Assembly (NCBI RefSeq): GCF_001681715.1
Contig: NZ_LNWY01000013.1
Span: 1-64,000, forward strand
Length of the DNA stretch: 64,000 nucleotides
Direction of reading: 5' to 3'
From: Tritonibacter mobilis
GTDB taxonomy: Bacteria; Pseudomonadota; Alphaproteobacteria; Rhodobacterales; Rhodobacteraceae
A program made the translations under genes and the position numbers. This document shows, piece by piece, positions 49,131 through 58,190 of the stretch. Below the pieces are notes generated by a model. It made no database searches. It was given only the letters and a program-made list of their open reading frames with translations, and was not told the origin of the DNA. Each line of letters starts with the position of its first letter. Position 1 is the stretch's first letter.

Positions 49131-50735
49131 TTACATGCGGAACACGCCAAAGCGTGTGTCCTCGATGGGGGCGTTGAGGGCGGCGCTGAGCGACAGTGAC
49201 AGCACATCGCGGCTTTTGCGTGGGTCGATAATGCCGTCATCCCAAAGCCTTGCCGAGGCATAGAGCGGGTGGCTTTGTTCGGCGAACATGTCGATGGTGG
49301 GCTGTTTGAACTGCGCCTCTTCTTCAGCGGACCATGTGCCACCCTGCCGTTCGATGGCGTCGCGCTTCACCGTGGCCAGAACGCCCGCCGCCTGCTCGCC
49401 GCCCATCACGGAGATGCGCGAGTTGGGCCATGTCCAGAGGAACCGAGGGCTATAGGCGCGCCCCGCCATGCCGTAGTTTCCGGCGCCAAAGGAGCCGCCG
49501 ACCAGCATGGTGATCTTGGGCACGTTGGTGGAGGCTACCGCCGTTACCATCTTGGCGCCGTGGCGGGCGATGCCTTCGTTTTCGTATTTGCGACCCACCA
49601 TGAAACCGGTGATGTTTTGCAGGAAGACCAGCGGGATCTTGCGCTGGCTGCAGAGTTCCACGAAATGCGCGCCCTTTTGTGCGGCCTCAGAGAAGAGCAC
49701 GCCGTTGTTGGCGATGATGCCAATCGGGCAGCCCTTGAGGTGGGCAAAGCCGGTGACCAGCGTTTCGCCAAAGCGGGGTTTGAACTCATCAAAGCGCGAA
49801 CCATCCACGAGACGCGCGATCACCTCGCGGATGTCATAGGGCGTGCGCAGATCGCCCGGCACCACGCCAAGGATTTCCTCGGGGTCATAGGCGGGCTCTT
49901 CGGGGCTCTGCCAGTTCACGCCTTGGGGTTTGGTGCGATTGAGATGGCTGACCGCGCGCCGCGCGAGGGCCAGCGCATGGGCGTCATCCTCAGCGAGGTA
50001 ATCCGCGACGCCCGAAAGCCGCGTGTGCACATCCCCGCCGCCCAGATCCTCGGCCGAGACGACCTCGCCCGTGGCGGCCTTCACCAGCGGCGGGCCTGCA
50101 AGGAAGATGGTGCCCTGCTCCTTAACGATGATGGTGACGTCGGACATTGCCGGCACATAAGCACCACCTGCGGTACAGGAGCCCATGACAACGGCGATCT
50201 GCGGAATGCCCTTGGCCGACATCCGCGCCTGATTGTAGAAGATGCGGCCAAAGTGGTCGCGGTCGGGAAAGACCTCATCCTGCTGCGGCAGGTTGGCACC
50301 GCCACTGTCCACCAGATAGACGCAAGGAAGGTTGTTTTCCTCGGCAATCTCCTGCGCGCGCAGGTGTTTTTTCACCGTCATCGGGAAATAGGTGCCGCCT
50401 TTCACGGTGGCGTCGTTGCAGACCACCATGACCTCCTGACCGTGGACGCGCCCGATGCCTGCGATCACGCCTGCCGCCGGGGCTGCGCCGTCATACATGC
50501 CATGAGCCGCCGTCGCGCCGACCTCCAAAAAGGGCGAGCCGGGATCAAGCAGGTTCGCCACCCGGCGGCGCGGCAGCATCTTGCCGCGGCTTTCATGACG
50601 GGCACGGGATTTCTCGCCCCCGCCCAAGCGCGCGGCCTCGGCGGCCTCGCTGATCTCGGCCAGTGCGGAGAGATGGGCAGCTTTGTTTGCCTTGAACCCT
50701 TCAGAGGAGGGCATTGCCTTGGATTGAAGTTTCAT
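49131..50735 (-). CDS. mccB: Methylcrotonyl-CoA carboxylase carboxyltransferase (beta) subunit
   Basis: A 534-residue subunit that transfers CO2 from biotin to 3-methylcrotonyl-CoA, giving 3-methylglutaconyl-CoA. Family parts include [39 protein letters not shown] and [16 protein letters not shown]. Related propionyl- and geranyl-CoA carboxylases share this fold, but the neighbours support methylcrotonyl. It overlaps the zinc-ribbon gene by 4 bases. Confidence 0.94.
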   Translation of the reverse strand: MKLQSKAMPSSEGFKANKAAHLSALAEISEAAEAARLGGGEKSRARHESRGKMLPRRRVANLLDPGSPFLEVGATAAHGMYDGAAPAAGVIAGIGRVHGQEVMVVCNDATVKGGTYFPMTVKKHLRAQEIAEENNLPCVYLVDSGGANLPQQDEVFPDRDHFGRIFYNQARMSAKGIPQIAVVMGSCTAGGAYVPAMSDVTIIVKEQGTIFLAGPPLVKAATGEVVSAEDLGGGDVHTRLSGVADYLAEDDAHALALARRAVSHLNRTKPQGVNWQSPEEPAYDPEEILGVVPGDLRTPYDIREVIARLVDGSRFDEFKPRFGETLVTGFAHLKGCPIGIIANNGVLFSEAAQKGAHFVELCSQRKIPLVFLQNITGFMVGRKYENEGIARHGAKMVTAVASTNVPKITMLVGGSFGAGNYGMAGRAYSPRFLWTWPNSRISVMGGEQAAGVLATVKRDAIERQGGTWSAEEEAQFKQPTIDMFAEQSHPLYASARLWDDGIIDPRKSRDVLSLSLSAALNAPIEDTRFGVFRM

Positions 50736-51070
50736 AGTTCCTCCACTTCAAAGAAGAAGTTCATGATAGATTTCGACCACAGTTGCCAAACAACAAGGAA
50801 TGCCGTGAAGAAGGACAACCCCACCACAAGCCCAGCACCACCGAGAAACAAGAACGCAGAGATAGCCAGCACCGGAACCCCAACCTGAATCAAAACTAGC
50901 TCCGTCTCGGCTAGTCTCGACTTCAACCGCAGCCTCGCCCCACAGTTTGGGCACCCTGAAAACTTCTGCATTGGCACGAAATTCAGGCCACCCTTAAAAG
51001 TTGTTCTAAGCGCAAAATTGTTCTGTGCGGCTCCGCAACGTGGACAGCTTAGATCAGATTTACCAAACAA
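50732..51070 (-). CDS. Zinc-ribbon membrane protein of unknown function
   Basis: A 112-residue protein with two CxxC pairs (CPRCGAAQ and CPNCGARL) about 30 residues apart, likely a zinc ribbon, then a hydrophobic region (about 58-97) with two helices. The start is TTG at 51070, 2 bases after the acyl-CoA synthetase stop, with AAGG upstream; no good ATG before the first zinc pair. It overlaps mccB by 4 bases. Function not recognised. Confidence 0.72.
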   Translation of the reverse strand: MFGKSDLSCPRCGAAQNNFALRTTFKGGLNFVPMQKFSGCPNCGARLRLKSRLAETELVLIQVGVPVLAISAFLFLGGAGLVVGLSFFTAFLVVWQLWSKSIMNFFFEVEEL

Positions 51071-51072
51071 GT

Positions 51073-52602
51073 TTATCTACCTTCCTCCCCCGCAGCCCGC
51101 GCCTTGAGTTCCTTACGGATCACCTTGCCCGTGACCGTCATCGGCAGGGCCTCCAGAAAGGCGATCTCGCGGGGATAGGAATAGCTGGCAAGGCGCTCTT
51201 TGACGTAGTCTTGCAGCTCTTTTTCGCTTGCGGCGTGGTCCGGTTTCAGCACCACATAGGCCTTGACGATCTCGGTACGCAGGGCGTCGGGCTTGCCGAC
51301 CACACCGACGGTGGCAACGGCCGGGTGGGTCATCAGGCAATCCTCGATCTCGGAGGGGCCGATACGATAACCGGCAGAGGTGATCACGTCATCCTCACGC
51401 CCCACAAAGCGCAGATAGCCCGTCTCCCAAATGCCGCGATCCCCGGTCACCAGCCAGTCGCCGTGAAACTTCTCGGCGGTGGCGTCGGGGCGGTTCCAGT
51501 ATTCCAGCATCATAGACCCGGAACCACGGCGCACCGCCACGTCGCCTTCCTCGCGGGTGGGCTGGCCGTCTGCGTCGATCACCTCGACCACATGCCCCGG
51601 CACCGGTTTGCCGATGCAGCCGGGGCGCACGGGGAAGTCCGCGCCACAGGAGGACACCGTCATATTGCATTCGGTCTGGCCGTAGAATTCGTTGATGGTG
51701 ACGCCCAGATGATGCTGGCCCCAAGCGAGCATCTCCGCGCCCAGGGGCTCTCCGCCGGAGGCCACGGAACGCAAGGCCCGAAGCCCCTGCCCCGCCGCTT
51801 TCAGCATGCGCAGGGCGGTGGGGGGAAAGAAGACGTTGCGCACCTCGCCCAAGCGGATCACCTCGGCGCAGGTGTCTGGCGTGAACTTATCAAGCCGCGC
51901 GGCCACCACCGGCACGCCCAGCGCAAGCCCCGGCATGGCGACGTCAAACAGCCCGCCGATCCACGCCCAGTCCGCAGGCGTCCAGAGACAATCACCGGGC
52001 TGGCCCAGATGGTCGTGACTGATTGACACGCCCGGCAGGTGCCCTGTCAGCATCCGGTGCCCGTGCAAGGCTCCCTTGGGTTTTCCAGTGGTGCCGGAGG
52101 TATAGATAATGACCGCCGGGTCCTCAGATCCAGTATCGGCAAAGGGCACCGTTTCGCCCTCGACGCCAATCTCTGCGGCGATCAGCGGCTCGGCCAGATC
52201 GCCAAGCTGCGCCGCGCCCTCCCGGTCGGTCAGCACATATTTTGCACCTGCATCCTCGACCCGGTTGGCAAGGGCGTCGTGCTGAAACAGTTTAAAGAGC
52301 GGCACGGAAATGGCGCCGATCTTCCAGATCGCCAGATGCGCCGCCGCACACCACGGCGACTGAGACAGGAGCACGCCAACCCGATCACCGGGGGCGACAC
52401 GTTGCAGCAATGCGCGCGCCAGACCATCGACCATCACGGCCAGATCACCATGACTCACATCACGGCGGGTCCCGGAGGTGAGGTCGATGATCGCCAGTTT
52501 ATCACCCGCGTGATCCATCACCTGCGCCGCCATATTGAGCCGCTCTGGAATGTCCCAAGCGCCTGCCTCTGTCAGCCCCGGAATGATGCGTTTGGTAGTC
52601 AT
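51073..52602 (-). CDS. AMP-forming acyl-CoA synthetase
   Basis: A 509-residue ANL-superfamily enzyme that activates an acid through an acyl-adenylate. The phosphate loop IIYTSGTTGKPKGALHGH, the NEFYGQTECN motif, VTGDRGIWE and C-terminal MTVTGKVIRKELK (catalytic Lys) are present. Placed upstream of the carboxylase genes, it may activate isovalerate, a branched acid or acetoacetate; the choice is inference. Confidence 0.9.
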   Translation of the reverse strand: MTTKRIIPGLTEAGAWDIPERLNMAAQVMDHAGDKLAIIDLTSGTRRDVSHGDLAVMVDGLARALLQRVAPGDRVGVLLSQSPWCAAAHLAIWKIGAISVPLFKLFQHDALANRVEDAGAKYVLTDREGAAQLGDLAEPLIAAEIGVEGETVPFADTGSEDPAVIIYTSGTTGKPKGALHGHRMLTGHLPGVSISHDHLGQPGDCLWTPADWAWIGGLFDVAMPGLALGVPVVAARLDKFTPDTCAEVIRLGEVRNVFFPPTALRMLKAAGQGLRALRSVASGGEPLGAEMLAWGQHHLGVTINEFYGQTECNMTVSSCGADFPVRPGCIGKPVPGHVVEVIDADGQPTREEGDVAVRRGSGSMMLEYWNRPDATAEKFHGDWLVTGDRGIWETGYLRFVGREDDVITSAGYRIGPSEIEDCLMTHPAVATVGVVGKPDALRTEIVKAYVVLKPDHAASEKELQDYVKERLASYSYPREIAFLEALPMTVTGKVIRKELKARAAGEEGR

Positions 52603-52620
52603 GTTTAACCCTGCACGTAG

Positions 52621-52637
52621 CGCATAGCTGATATGCG
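52621..52637. promoter_or_regulatory. Dyad in the ompW/acyl-CoA synthetase divergent region
   Basis: CGCATA-GCTGA-TATGCG, 19-35 bases upstream of the synthetase start. Perfect 6-bp arms. Confidence 0.45.
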
Positions 52638-52645
52638 ATTTTTCC

Positions 52646-52669
52646 CTGTCTTTCCAAAGGGAAAGACAG
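52646..52669. promoter_or_regulatory. Second dyad in the ompW/acyl-CoA synthetase divergent region
   Basis: CTGTCTTTCC-AAAG-GGAAAGACAG: a perfect 10-bp-arm repeat, 44-67 bases upstream of the synthetase gene and 83-106 upstream of ompW. It may be an operator for both genes. Confidence 0.5.
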
Positions 52670-52751
52670 AGGTAATTTGATCTGGATCAGAGATGTCGCG
52701 CGGCTGACGTGGCACTGTCGCGACGTACTGATTGAAGAAGGGATTACCCCC

Positions 52752-53354
52752 ATGAAAACTCTGGTTTCCGCCCTCGCTCTGGGCGTTGCCGCATCGAGCT
52801 TCGCCGCCCCTGCCATGGCACAATCGCAGGGCGACTGGACCTTCGGTGTCGGGATCATCAACGTGAACCCAAAATCCGACAATGGCACCCTTGCCGGTGC
52901 TGCGGCCAAGATTGACGACGACACCCAACTGTCGCTCACGGCGGAGTACTTCATCCGCGACAACCTCGGCATCGAGCTTTTGGCAGCCACCCCGTTTGAG
53001 CATGACATTGCGCTTGGCGGCACCAACATTGGGTCCACCAAACATCTGCCGCCAACCCTGTCGCTGGTCTATCACATCCCCACCAACGGCAAGATCACGC
53101 CCTTTGTCGGGTTGGGTGTGAACTACACCACCTTCTTCTCGGAAAAGACTGCGCTGGGGCGTCTGGATCTGGACAACAGTTTTGGCCTTGCTGCAACCGT
53201 GGGGGCGGATTGGAAAATCTCTGAGCAGGGCGCGCTGCGTCTGAACGTGCGCTACATGGATATCGACACCGACGCCAAGCTCAACGGGGCCCCCATTGGC
53301 ACCGCGAGCATTGATCCGATCACTGTGGGTGTCTCTTACGTGCACCGCTTCTGA
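52752..53354 (+). CDS. ompW: OmpW-family outer membrane beta-barrel protein
   Basis: A 200-residue protein with a signal peptide cut after AMA (PAMA-QSQG), then an 8-strand beta barrel with alternating residues: GDWTFGVGIINVNPKSDN, LSLTAEYFIRDNLGIELLAATPF, ITPFVGLGVNYTTFFSE and the C-terminal VGVSYVHRF ending in Phe. OmpW channels are linked to entry of small hydrophobic molecules. The ATG at 52752 fits the signal peptide. It lies inside the leucine cluster, divergent from the synthetase. Confidence 0.93.
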   Translation: MKTLVSALALGVAASSFAAPAMAQSQGDWTFGVGIINVNPKSDNGTLAGAAAKIDDDTQLSLTAEYFIRDNLGIELLAATPFEHDIALGGTNIGSTKHLPPTLSLVYHIPTNGKITPFVGLGVNYTTFFSEKTALGRLDLDNSFGLAATVGADWKISEQGALRLNVRYMDIDTDAKLNGAPIGTASIDPITVGVSYVHRF

Positions 53355-53404
53355 TCCCTTTCAGATGCCGGGTTGGCCCTGCCCGCCCGGCGTTTGATCC
53401 AAGT

Positions 53405-53432
53405 GGCGCCGCCTGCCTGCGGCGCCTTTTTT
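53405..53432 (+). terminator. Terminator of ompW
   Basis: A perfect 8-bp stem GGCGCCGC/GCGGCGCC with a 6-base loop, followed by TTTTTT (53427-53432), 51 bases past the stop. Confidence 0.92.
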
Positions 53433-53474
53433 GTCGCAACCTTCAAAGCGTATTCGCCTGCAATCGGCCCTCTC

Positions 53475-53825
53475 TCAGGTCTGGGGCGTTGTGGGCGGCG
53501 TTTGCCCCAGCCTTGTGACATCAATCAGCCCACCCAACCAATTGACCTGATAGCGAAACCCCACGTCTTGGGCGGTGCCATCAGGGCGACAGGTGACCAC
53601 AAGCCACGTCCAGAAACCGGCGTCTTTTGCGGGCCGCGCCACGCAATCGCTGAGCTTTGCCCGGCCAGCGGCCCCAGAAACCGCGTGATCCGCGAGATAT
53701 TTTTGCGCGTAATGCGTGATCACATCGGACTCGGTGATGCCTTGGCGAATGATGCCATAGCGGAACCCGATGCCGGCCAGCACCAATGCCAGCACCGCAA
53801 TCGGGATCCAGTAGGCGATCCGCAT
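53475..53825 (-). CDS. Small membrane-anchored protein downstream of ivd
   Basis: A 116-residue protein with one N-terminal hydrophobic segment (IPIAVLALVLAGIGFRYG) and a periplasmic domain with two Cys (LSDCVARP and VVTCRPDG). Its start overlaps the ivd stop by one base (TGATG). Function unrecognised; it is co-transcribed with ivd. Confidence 0.75.
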   Translation of the reverse strand: MRIAYWIPIAVLALVLAGIGFRYGIIRQGITESDVITHYAQKYLADHAVSGAAGRAKLSDCVARPAKDAGFWTWLVVTCRPDGTAQDVGFRYQVNWLGGLIDVTRLGQTPPTTPQT

Positions 53826-54988
53826 CAGCTCATATGCGACATCAATTCGCGCCCAATCAGCATGCGCCGGATTTCCGATGTGCCCGCGCCGATTTCCATC
53901 AGCTTGGCATCGCGGAAGATCCGACCAACCGGATTGTCGCTCAGATAGCCCGCCCCGCCAAAAGCCTGCACCGCCTGATGCGCCTGCGTCATCGCCACCT
54001 CAGAAGCATAGAGGCAGCAGGCCGCCGCGTCCTGACGGGTCACCGTGCCCTTGTCGCAGGCCTTGGCGACCTCATAGACATAGGCGCGCGCGGTGTTCAT
54101 CGCGGTGTACATATCGGCGATTTTGCCCTGCATCAGCTGGAAGTTTCCGATGGGTTGGCCGAACTGTTTGCGCTCTGCCATATAGGGCATCATCTCATCC
54201 ATGCATGACGCCATGATCCCGGTGCCGATGCCTGCCAGCACCACGCGTTCGTAATCCAGACCGGACATCAGGACGCGCACGCCCTTGCCCTCCTCGCCCA
54301 GCACGTTTTCAAACGGCACCTCGACGTCTTCGAACACCAGCTCGGCAGTGTTTGATCCACGCATGCCGAGCTTGTCGAAATGTTTGGAGGTGGAGAACCC
54401 TTTGAACTCTTTCTCAATTAGGAAGGCGGTGATGCCTTTGGAGCCTGCTTCGGGATCGGTCTTGGCATAGACCACCAGCGTGTCCGCGTCAGGACCATTG
54501 GTGATCCAGTATTTGTTGCCGTTCAAAACATAGCGGTCGTTGCGCTTTTCGGCGCGCAGCGACATCGACACCACGTCGGAGCCCGCGCCAGCCTCGGACA
54601 TTGCCAGCGCGCCAACATGTTCGCCGGAAATCAGCCGCGGCAGGTATTTTGCCTTTTGCTCGGCGTTGCCGTTGAGCTTGATCTGGTTGACGCAGAGGTT
54701 GGAATGCGCGCCGTAAGACAGCGAAACCGAGGCCGAGGCCCGCGCGATTTCCTCGACCGCGACGGTATGCGCCAGATAGGACATGCCAGCGCCGCCATAT
54801 TCCTCATCCACGGTGATCCCCAGAAGGCCCAGCTCGCCCATCTCTTTCCAGAGGTCGGCGGGGAATTCGTTCTTCTGGTCGATCTCCTGCGCCATTGGCT
54901 TGACGCGCTCTTGCGCCCAGCGGTGCACCATGTCGCGCAGGGCGTTTACGTCCTCGCCCAGATCGAATGTCATGCTTGCGTTGAACAT
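53825..54988 (-). CDS. ivd: Isovaleryl-CoA dehydrogenase
   Basis: A 387-residue flavoprotein that oxidises isovaleryl-CoA to 3-methylcrotonyl-CoA and passes electrons to ETF. The catalytic Glu of this subfamily is in [11 protein letters not shown] (unlike the other acyl-CoA dehydrogenases that have it near the C-terminus); [12 protein letters not shown] and [15 protein letters not shown] are also seen. The ATG at 54988 ([11 protein letters not shown]) has GGAGGAG upstream; the frame is open earlier but without support. A TetR-type palindrome lies 33 bases upstream. Confidence 0.95.
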   Translation of the reverse strand: MFNASMTFDLGEDVNALRDMVHRWAQERVKPMAQEIDQKNEFPADLWKEMGELGLLGITVDEEYGGAGMSYLAHTVAVEEIARASASVSLSYGAHSNLCVNQIKLNGNAEQKAKYLPRLISGEHVGALAMSEAGAGSDVVSMSLRAEKRNDRYVLNGNKYWITNGPDADTLVVYAKTDPEAGSKGITAFLIEKEFKGFSTSKHFDKLGMRGSNTAELVFEDVEVPFENVLGEEGKGVRVLMSGLDYERVVLAGIGTGIMASCMDEMMPYMAERKQFGQPIGNFQLMQGKIADMYTAMNTARAYVYEVAKACDKGTVTRQDAAACCLYASEVAMTQAHQAVQAFGGAGYLSDNPVGRIFRDAKLMEIGAGTSEIRRMLIGRELMSHMS

Positions 54989-55020
54989 TTGCGCGTCTCC
55001 TCCCGAGTCACGATATTTAA

Positions 55021-55034
55021 TGAACACTTGTTCA
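55021..55034. promoter_or_regulatory. Palindrome TGAACACTTGTTCA upstream of ivd
   Basis: Perfect 6-bp arms with a 2-base spacer, 33-46 bases upstream of ivd. The form resembles operators of TetR/AcrR-type repressors of acyl-CoA metabolism. Confidence 0.55.
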
Positions 55035-55164
55035 ATAAATGCCACAGCCCCGCAGATCGGTCAACGCCGATGTTCGTTCCGCTGCTGCCGCGACGGATTT
55101 GTGGACACGCGCGCGGTGGAATGGCGGCCTATCGGTCTTTGCGGGTCGAAAACTTCACATTGGA

Positions 55165-55180
55165 TTGATTTTTTAATCAA
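55165..55180. promoter_or_regulatory. Inverted repeat TTGATT-TTTT-AATCAA upstream of Hint gene
   Basis: A perfect 6-bp-arm dyad 86-101 bases before the Hint-domain gene. The spacing (TTGAT-N6-ATCAA) is two bases too wide for an FNR site. Possible regulator site or AT-rich promoter element. Confidence 0.35.
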
Positions 55181-55265
55181 AGGGTTACTTTTGGTCCCAC
55201 TTTGGCCATATCCCCTACCAATAAGTTACCATAAACAGTTTGGCCCGACGGGAGAGATACGTCTC

Positions 55266-56357
55266 ATGCCGCTTCACAATCTGATTCTGAATGGCACGTT
55301 TGACAGCGGTGCTGCGCATTGGACGGGCAACGATATCGAAGCCTCGTATAATCAGTCGTCCTACATCAGTGGCGGCTCCGGCAACCGCGTGGCGGAACTG
55401 GATGGTCATCGTGGCCAGACCACGGTCATGCAGCAGAGCTTTAGCGTCGACAATCCGATCACAACGCAGCTGACCTTTGATGTGGCGTTGCGCACGGCCT
55501 CCAATTCCAATGCGGGTATTGAGGGGTTCGAGGTCGAAATCCTTGATGATGCGGGCAATGTTGTCTCGTCTATGACGGTTCTGCCCACCACCAACAGCTT
55601 TAATCAGGTGTCGCTGGACATCACCTTCCCCGCTGCGGGCGATTACACCCTGCGTTTCACAGAGCTTGGCCCCAACGACAGCCTCGGCGCGATCATCGAC
55701 AATGTGGAGATGATGGTGTGTTTTTGCGCAGGCACGCTGATTGAGACTGCACAGGGGCAACGCCACGTTGAGGATCTGCGCCCCGGCGATATGATTGTCA
55801 CCGCGCGTGGGCTCAGGCCACTGCGCTGGATGGGGCGGCGCCCGCTGTCGCGTCAGCACCTCGCGCAGAACCCGAAACTGCGCCCGGTGCGGATTGGACG
55901 CGGCGCATTAGGCGGCGGCTTGCCGCAACAGCCGCTCTATGTCTCACGTCAGCATCGTATGCTGGTGCGCTCGCGGATTGCTGAGCGAATGTTTGGCGAG
56001 GCCGAGGTTTTTGTCGCAGCGGCACGCCTCTTGGATCATCCCGATGTCAGCCTATGCGAGGCGGAGCAGCCGGTGACTTATTTTCACATGCTGTTTGATG
56101 CGCATGAGGTGGTCTATGCCAATGGCGCGCCGAGCGAGAGTTTTCTGGTCACGGAGCGCTCTCTTTCGGCGGTCACACCGGAGGCACGGGCAGAGATCAC
56201 CTATCTGTTCCCGGAACTGGCAGCGGTGGGCGGTGTTTTGACCGCCCCCGCCCGTCCCATTCCACAAAACGCGCGTCAGAAACAATTCATTGCGCGGGCG
56301 CTCAAAAACCAACGGGCACTGCTGGAGCCGTCCATGGTCACGCAAATCGCGGTCTAG
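55266..56357 (+). CDS. Hint-domain protein with N-terminal beta-sandwich
   Basis: A 363-residue protein. Residues 1-150 look like a secreted carbohydrate-binding-like beta sandwich: LILNGTFDSGAAHWTGNDIE, SGNRVAELDGH, and GDYTLRFTELGPNDSLGAI. At about 155 the Hint_2 domain begins: CFCAGTLIETAQGQRHVEDL, PGDMIVTA, LRWMGRR, VSRQHRMLV, VTYFHMLFDAHEVVYANG and APSESF. Hint domains can cleave and link protein chains; Cys is in place at the junction. No Sec signal peptide is seen, which fits type I secretion as known for many Rhodobacterales relatives. The ATG at 55266 is chosen; a longer frame runs over the ivd 5' end. Confidence 0.88.
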   Translation: MPLHNLILNGTFDSGAAHWTGNDIEASYNQSSYISGGSGNRVAELDGHRGQTTVMQQSFSVDNPITTQLTFDVALRTASNSNAGIEGFEVEILDDAGNVVSSMTVLPTTNSFNQVSLDITFPAAGDYTLRFTELGPNDSLGAIIDNVEMMVCFCAGTLIETAQGQRHVEDLRPGDMIVTARGLRPLRWMGRRPLSRQHLAQNPKLRPVRIGRGALGGGLPQQPLYVSRQHRMLVRSRIAERMFGEAEVFVAAARLLDHPDVSLCEAEQPVTYFHMLFDAHEVVYANGAPSESFLVTERSLSAVTPEARAEITYLFPELAAVGGVLTAPARPIPQNARQKQFIARALKNQRALLEPSMVTQIAV

Positions 56358-56369
56358 CGCGACATAGGG

Positions 56370-57587
56370 TCAGCCATCTGCGCCCTGAGCTTGCCAGACC
56401 GCGCTGACCTCGGCGCGGATGATGCGGGCAATTAGTGCGCAATCCTCAAGGCTGAAGGTCAGCGGCACACGCATGTCTATAATGCCCGCAAGGATACGGT
56501 CGCTGTCAGGCAGGCTTTGCGCCGGAGCATAGCGCCAGCTGTCGTAGCGCGAGGTAAAGGCGACAGGTTCCGGCACACCAAACCATTTTAGCTCCACGCC
56601 ACGCGCACCGCAGCGTGTCAGCACCTCCTGGACGGCCTCAGGCGACCAATCCAAGAGCAGGAACTGGATCGAAGAGCCGACATAGACCTCCGCCTCTGGG
56701 CGCTCAATCACGGTAAGGCCCGGCGTGTCGCGCAGACCTGCCTCCAGCGTGCGGTAACGCTCATTCCAGCGATCGACCTGAGTGTTCAGATCACGCAGTT
56801 GCGGGCGCAGGATCGCGGCGCGCAGATTGTCCATTCGGCCCGAAATATTAGGGGTGTCGTATTTTACCCGCTCAAACACCTCAGGTTCAGGTGCCGCCAA
56901 ATGGCGGGAATAGAGCATATAAGACCCCGACAGCATAATGGCGCGGGCCGCGACCTCCGCATCATCGGTGATCAGCAGGCCGCCTTCGCCGGAGTTTACG
57001 TGTTTGTAGGTCTGACAAGAGTAACAGCCGATTAATCCATGACGCCCAGACAGCGTGCCATTCCAACTGGCCCCCATGGTGTGGGCGCAATCCTCGATCA
57101 CCGTGACCCCGGCGGCCGTGCAGATCTCCATCAGGCGATCCATATCACACAGATGCCCTCGCATATGGCTGAGCATCAAGACCTTGGCGTCCTGCGCCTT
57201 CGCCGCCAGATCCTCAAGGTCGATGGTCAGATCCTCGGTCACACCCACATAGATCGGCGTGCCCCCCACCGAAGCAATCGCCCCCGGCACTGGCGCGAGG
57301 GTAAAGGCGTTGGTCAGCACCTTGTCCCCCTGCCCCACCCCGATGGCGCGCAGCGCGGTGGCGAGCGCATAACCGCCCGATGCCACCGCAAGGCAATATT
57401 TTGCCCCCATGATCTGCGCAAATTCCTGCTCCAGAAGCGCGGTATCGCCCTGCTCGTCACCGGCAAGGTTGTAGCGGTGAATACGCCCATGGCGCATCAC
57501 CTCGACGGCGGCGGCGATGGCCTCCTCGGGGATGGGGTCTTGCTGGGTGAAGTTTCCGGTAAATCGCTCTGTCATAAGCAAAGTCAT
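56370..57587 (-). CDS. DegT/DnrJ/EryC1/StrS-family aminotransferase
   Basis: A 405-residue PLP enzyme of the sugar aminotransferase family. VASGGYALATALRAIGV, VIEDCAHTMGASWNG, and the PLP Lys in SCQTYKHVNSGEGG are conserved. The ATG at 57587 (MTLLMTERF) is preferred; an alternative is 4 codons later. Such enzymes aminate keto-sugars in surface polysaccharide or antibiotic pathways. No sugar pathway genes lie adjacent, so its role is open. Confidence 0.88.
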   Translation of the reverse strand: MTLLMTERFTGNFTQQDPIPEEAIAAAVEVMRHGRIHRYNLAGDEQGDTALLEQEFAQIMGAKYCLAVASGGYALATALRAIGVGQGDKVLTNAFTLAPVPGAIASVGGTPIYVGVTEDLTIDLEDLAAKAQDAKVLMLSHMRGHLCDMDRLMEICTAAGVTVIEDCAHTMGASWNGTLSGRHGLIGCYSCQTYKHVNSGEGGLLITDDAEVAARAIMLSGSYMLYSRHLAAPEPEVFERVKYDTPNISGRMDNLRAAILRPQLRDLNTQVDRWNERYRTLEAGLRDTPGLTVIERPEAEVYVGSSIQFLLLDWSPEAVQEVLTRCGARGVELKWFGVPEPVAFTSRYDSWRYAPAQSLPDSDRILAGIIDMRVPLTFSLEDCALIARIIRAEVSAVWQAQGADG

Positions 57588-57717
57588 GATCCGCTGCCCG
57601 CCCAAGGTCAAGAGCACGCGGGATGCCAGCTTGCCGCAGGTTTTGCGGTTCCCTCGCCCTTCGGCTCAGGGTAGCTTTGGGCGCAACGATGACCCGAACC
57701 CGCGAAAGGGCCCTTTT

Positions 57718-58176
57718 ATGTCTTCCATTTTCACCCCGATTGCGCTGGCGGCAGCGATCTACAGCACCGCAGCCGAGGCGCAGGACACCACCAGCCTCAC
57801 CGCAGAACCGCAGATTGTGACCGGCAAATTCCTGACCGCCACAGAGGTGAAACCGGTGCTGAACGCAACGCAGGCCAATTGGGTCGCGGTGCGTGAATAT
57901 GACGGGCAGGATCTGGTCTATGTGACCCATCTGTGGGCGTGGCGCTGCGGGCTCTTGCAGATGGAAGTGGCCATCAATGAGGGGGAGTATGAAATCTGGG
58001 ACATGCCGAAATGCCACGCCGATGAGGGCTCTCCCGGCGCAATCAAGAGCGGCGACGGCGCGCCTTATCGCAGCTTTGAGCTGGGGTCCGTGCAAAACAT
58101 CAAGGTCCGTCTGGTCTATGATGATCTGACCACCGCAGAGGCCGCGTTCGAGCGCGCGGCAATCATGACGCCCTGA
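57718..58176 (+). CDS. Exported protein of unknown function
   Basis: A 152-residue protein starting at ATG 57718 (AAAGGG upstream) with a signal peptide, MSSIFTPIALAAAIYSTA, likely cut near AEAQD. The mature part has two Cys (WRCGLLQM and MPKCHADEG) that could pair in the periplasm. I do not recognise the family. The frame is open upstream over the aminotransferase start, but that part is rejected. Confidence 0.78.
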   Translation: MSSIFTPIALAAAIYSTAAEAQDTTSLTAEPQIVTGKFLTATEVKPVLNATQANWVAVREYDGQDLVYVTHLWAWRCGLLQMEVAINEGEYEIWDMPKCHADEGSPGAIKSGDGAPYRSFELGSVQNIKVRLVYDDLTTAEAAFERAAIMTP

Positions 58177-58190
58177 GACCCAATGCGGGG

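Noticed and set aside
49269-50888. A 539-codon open frame opposite mccB
   Set aside because: Antisense to a typical carboxyltransferase; no motifs.
55165-55180. FNR box
   Set aside because: TTGAT and ATCAA are separated by six bases instead of four.
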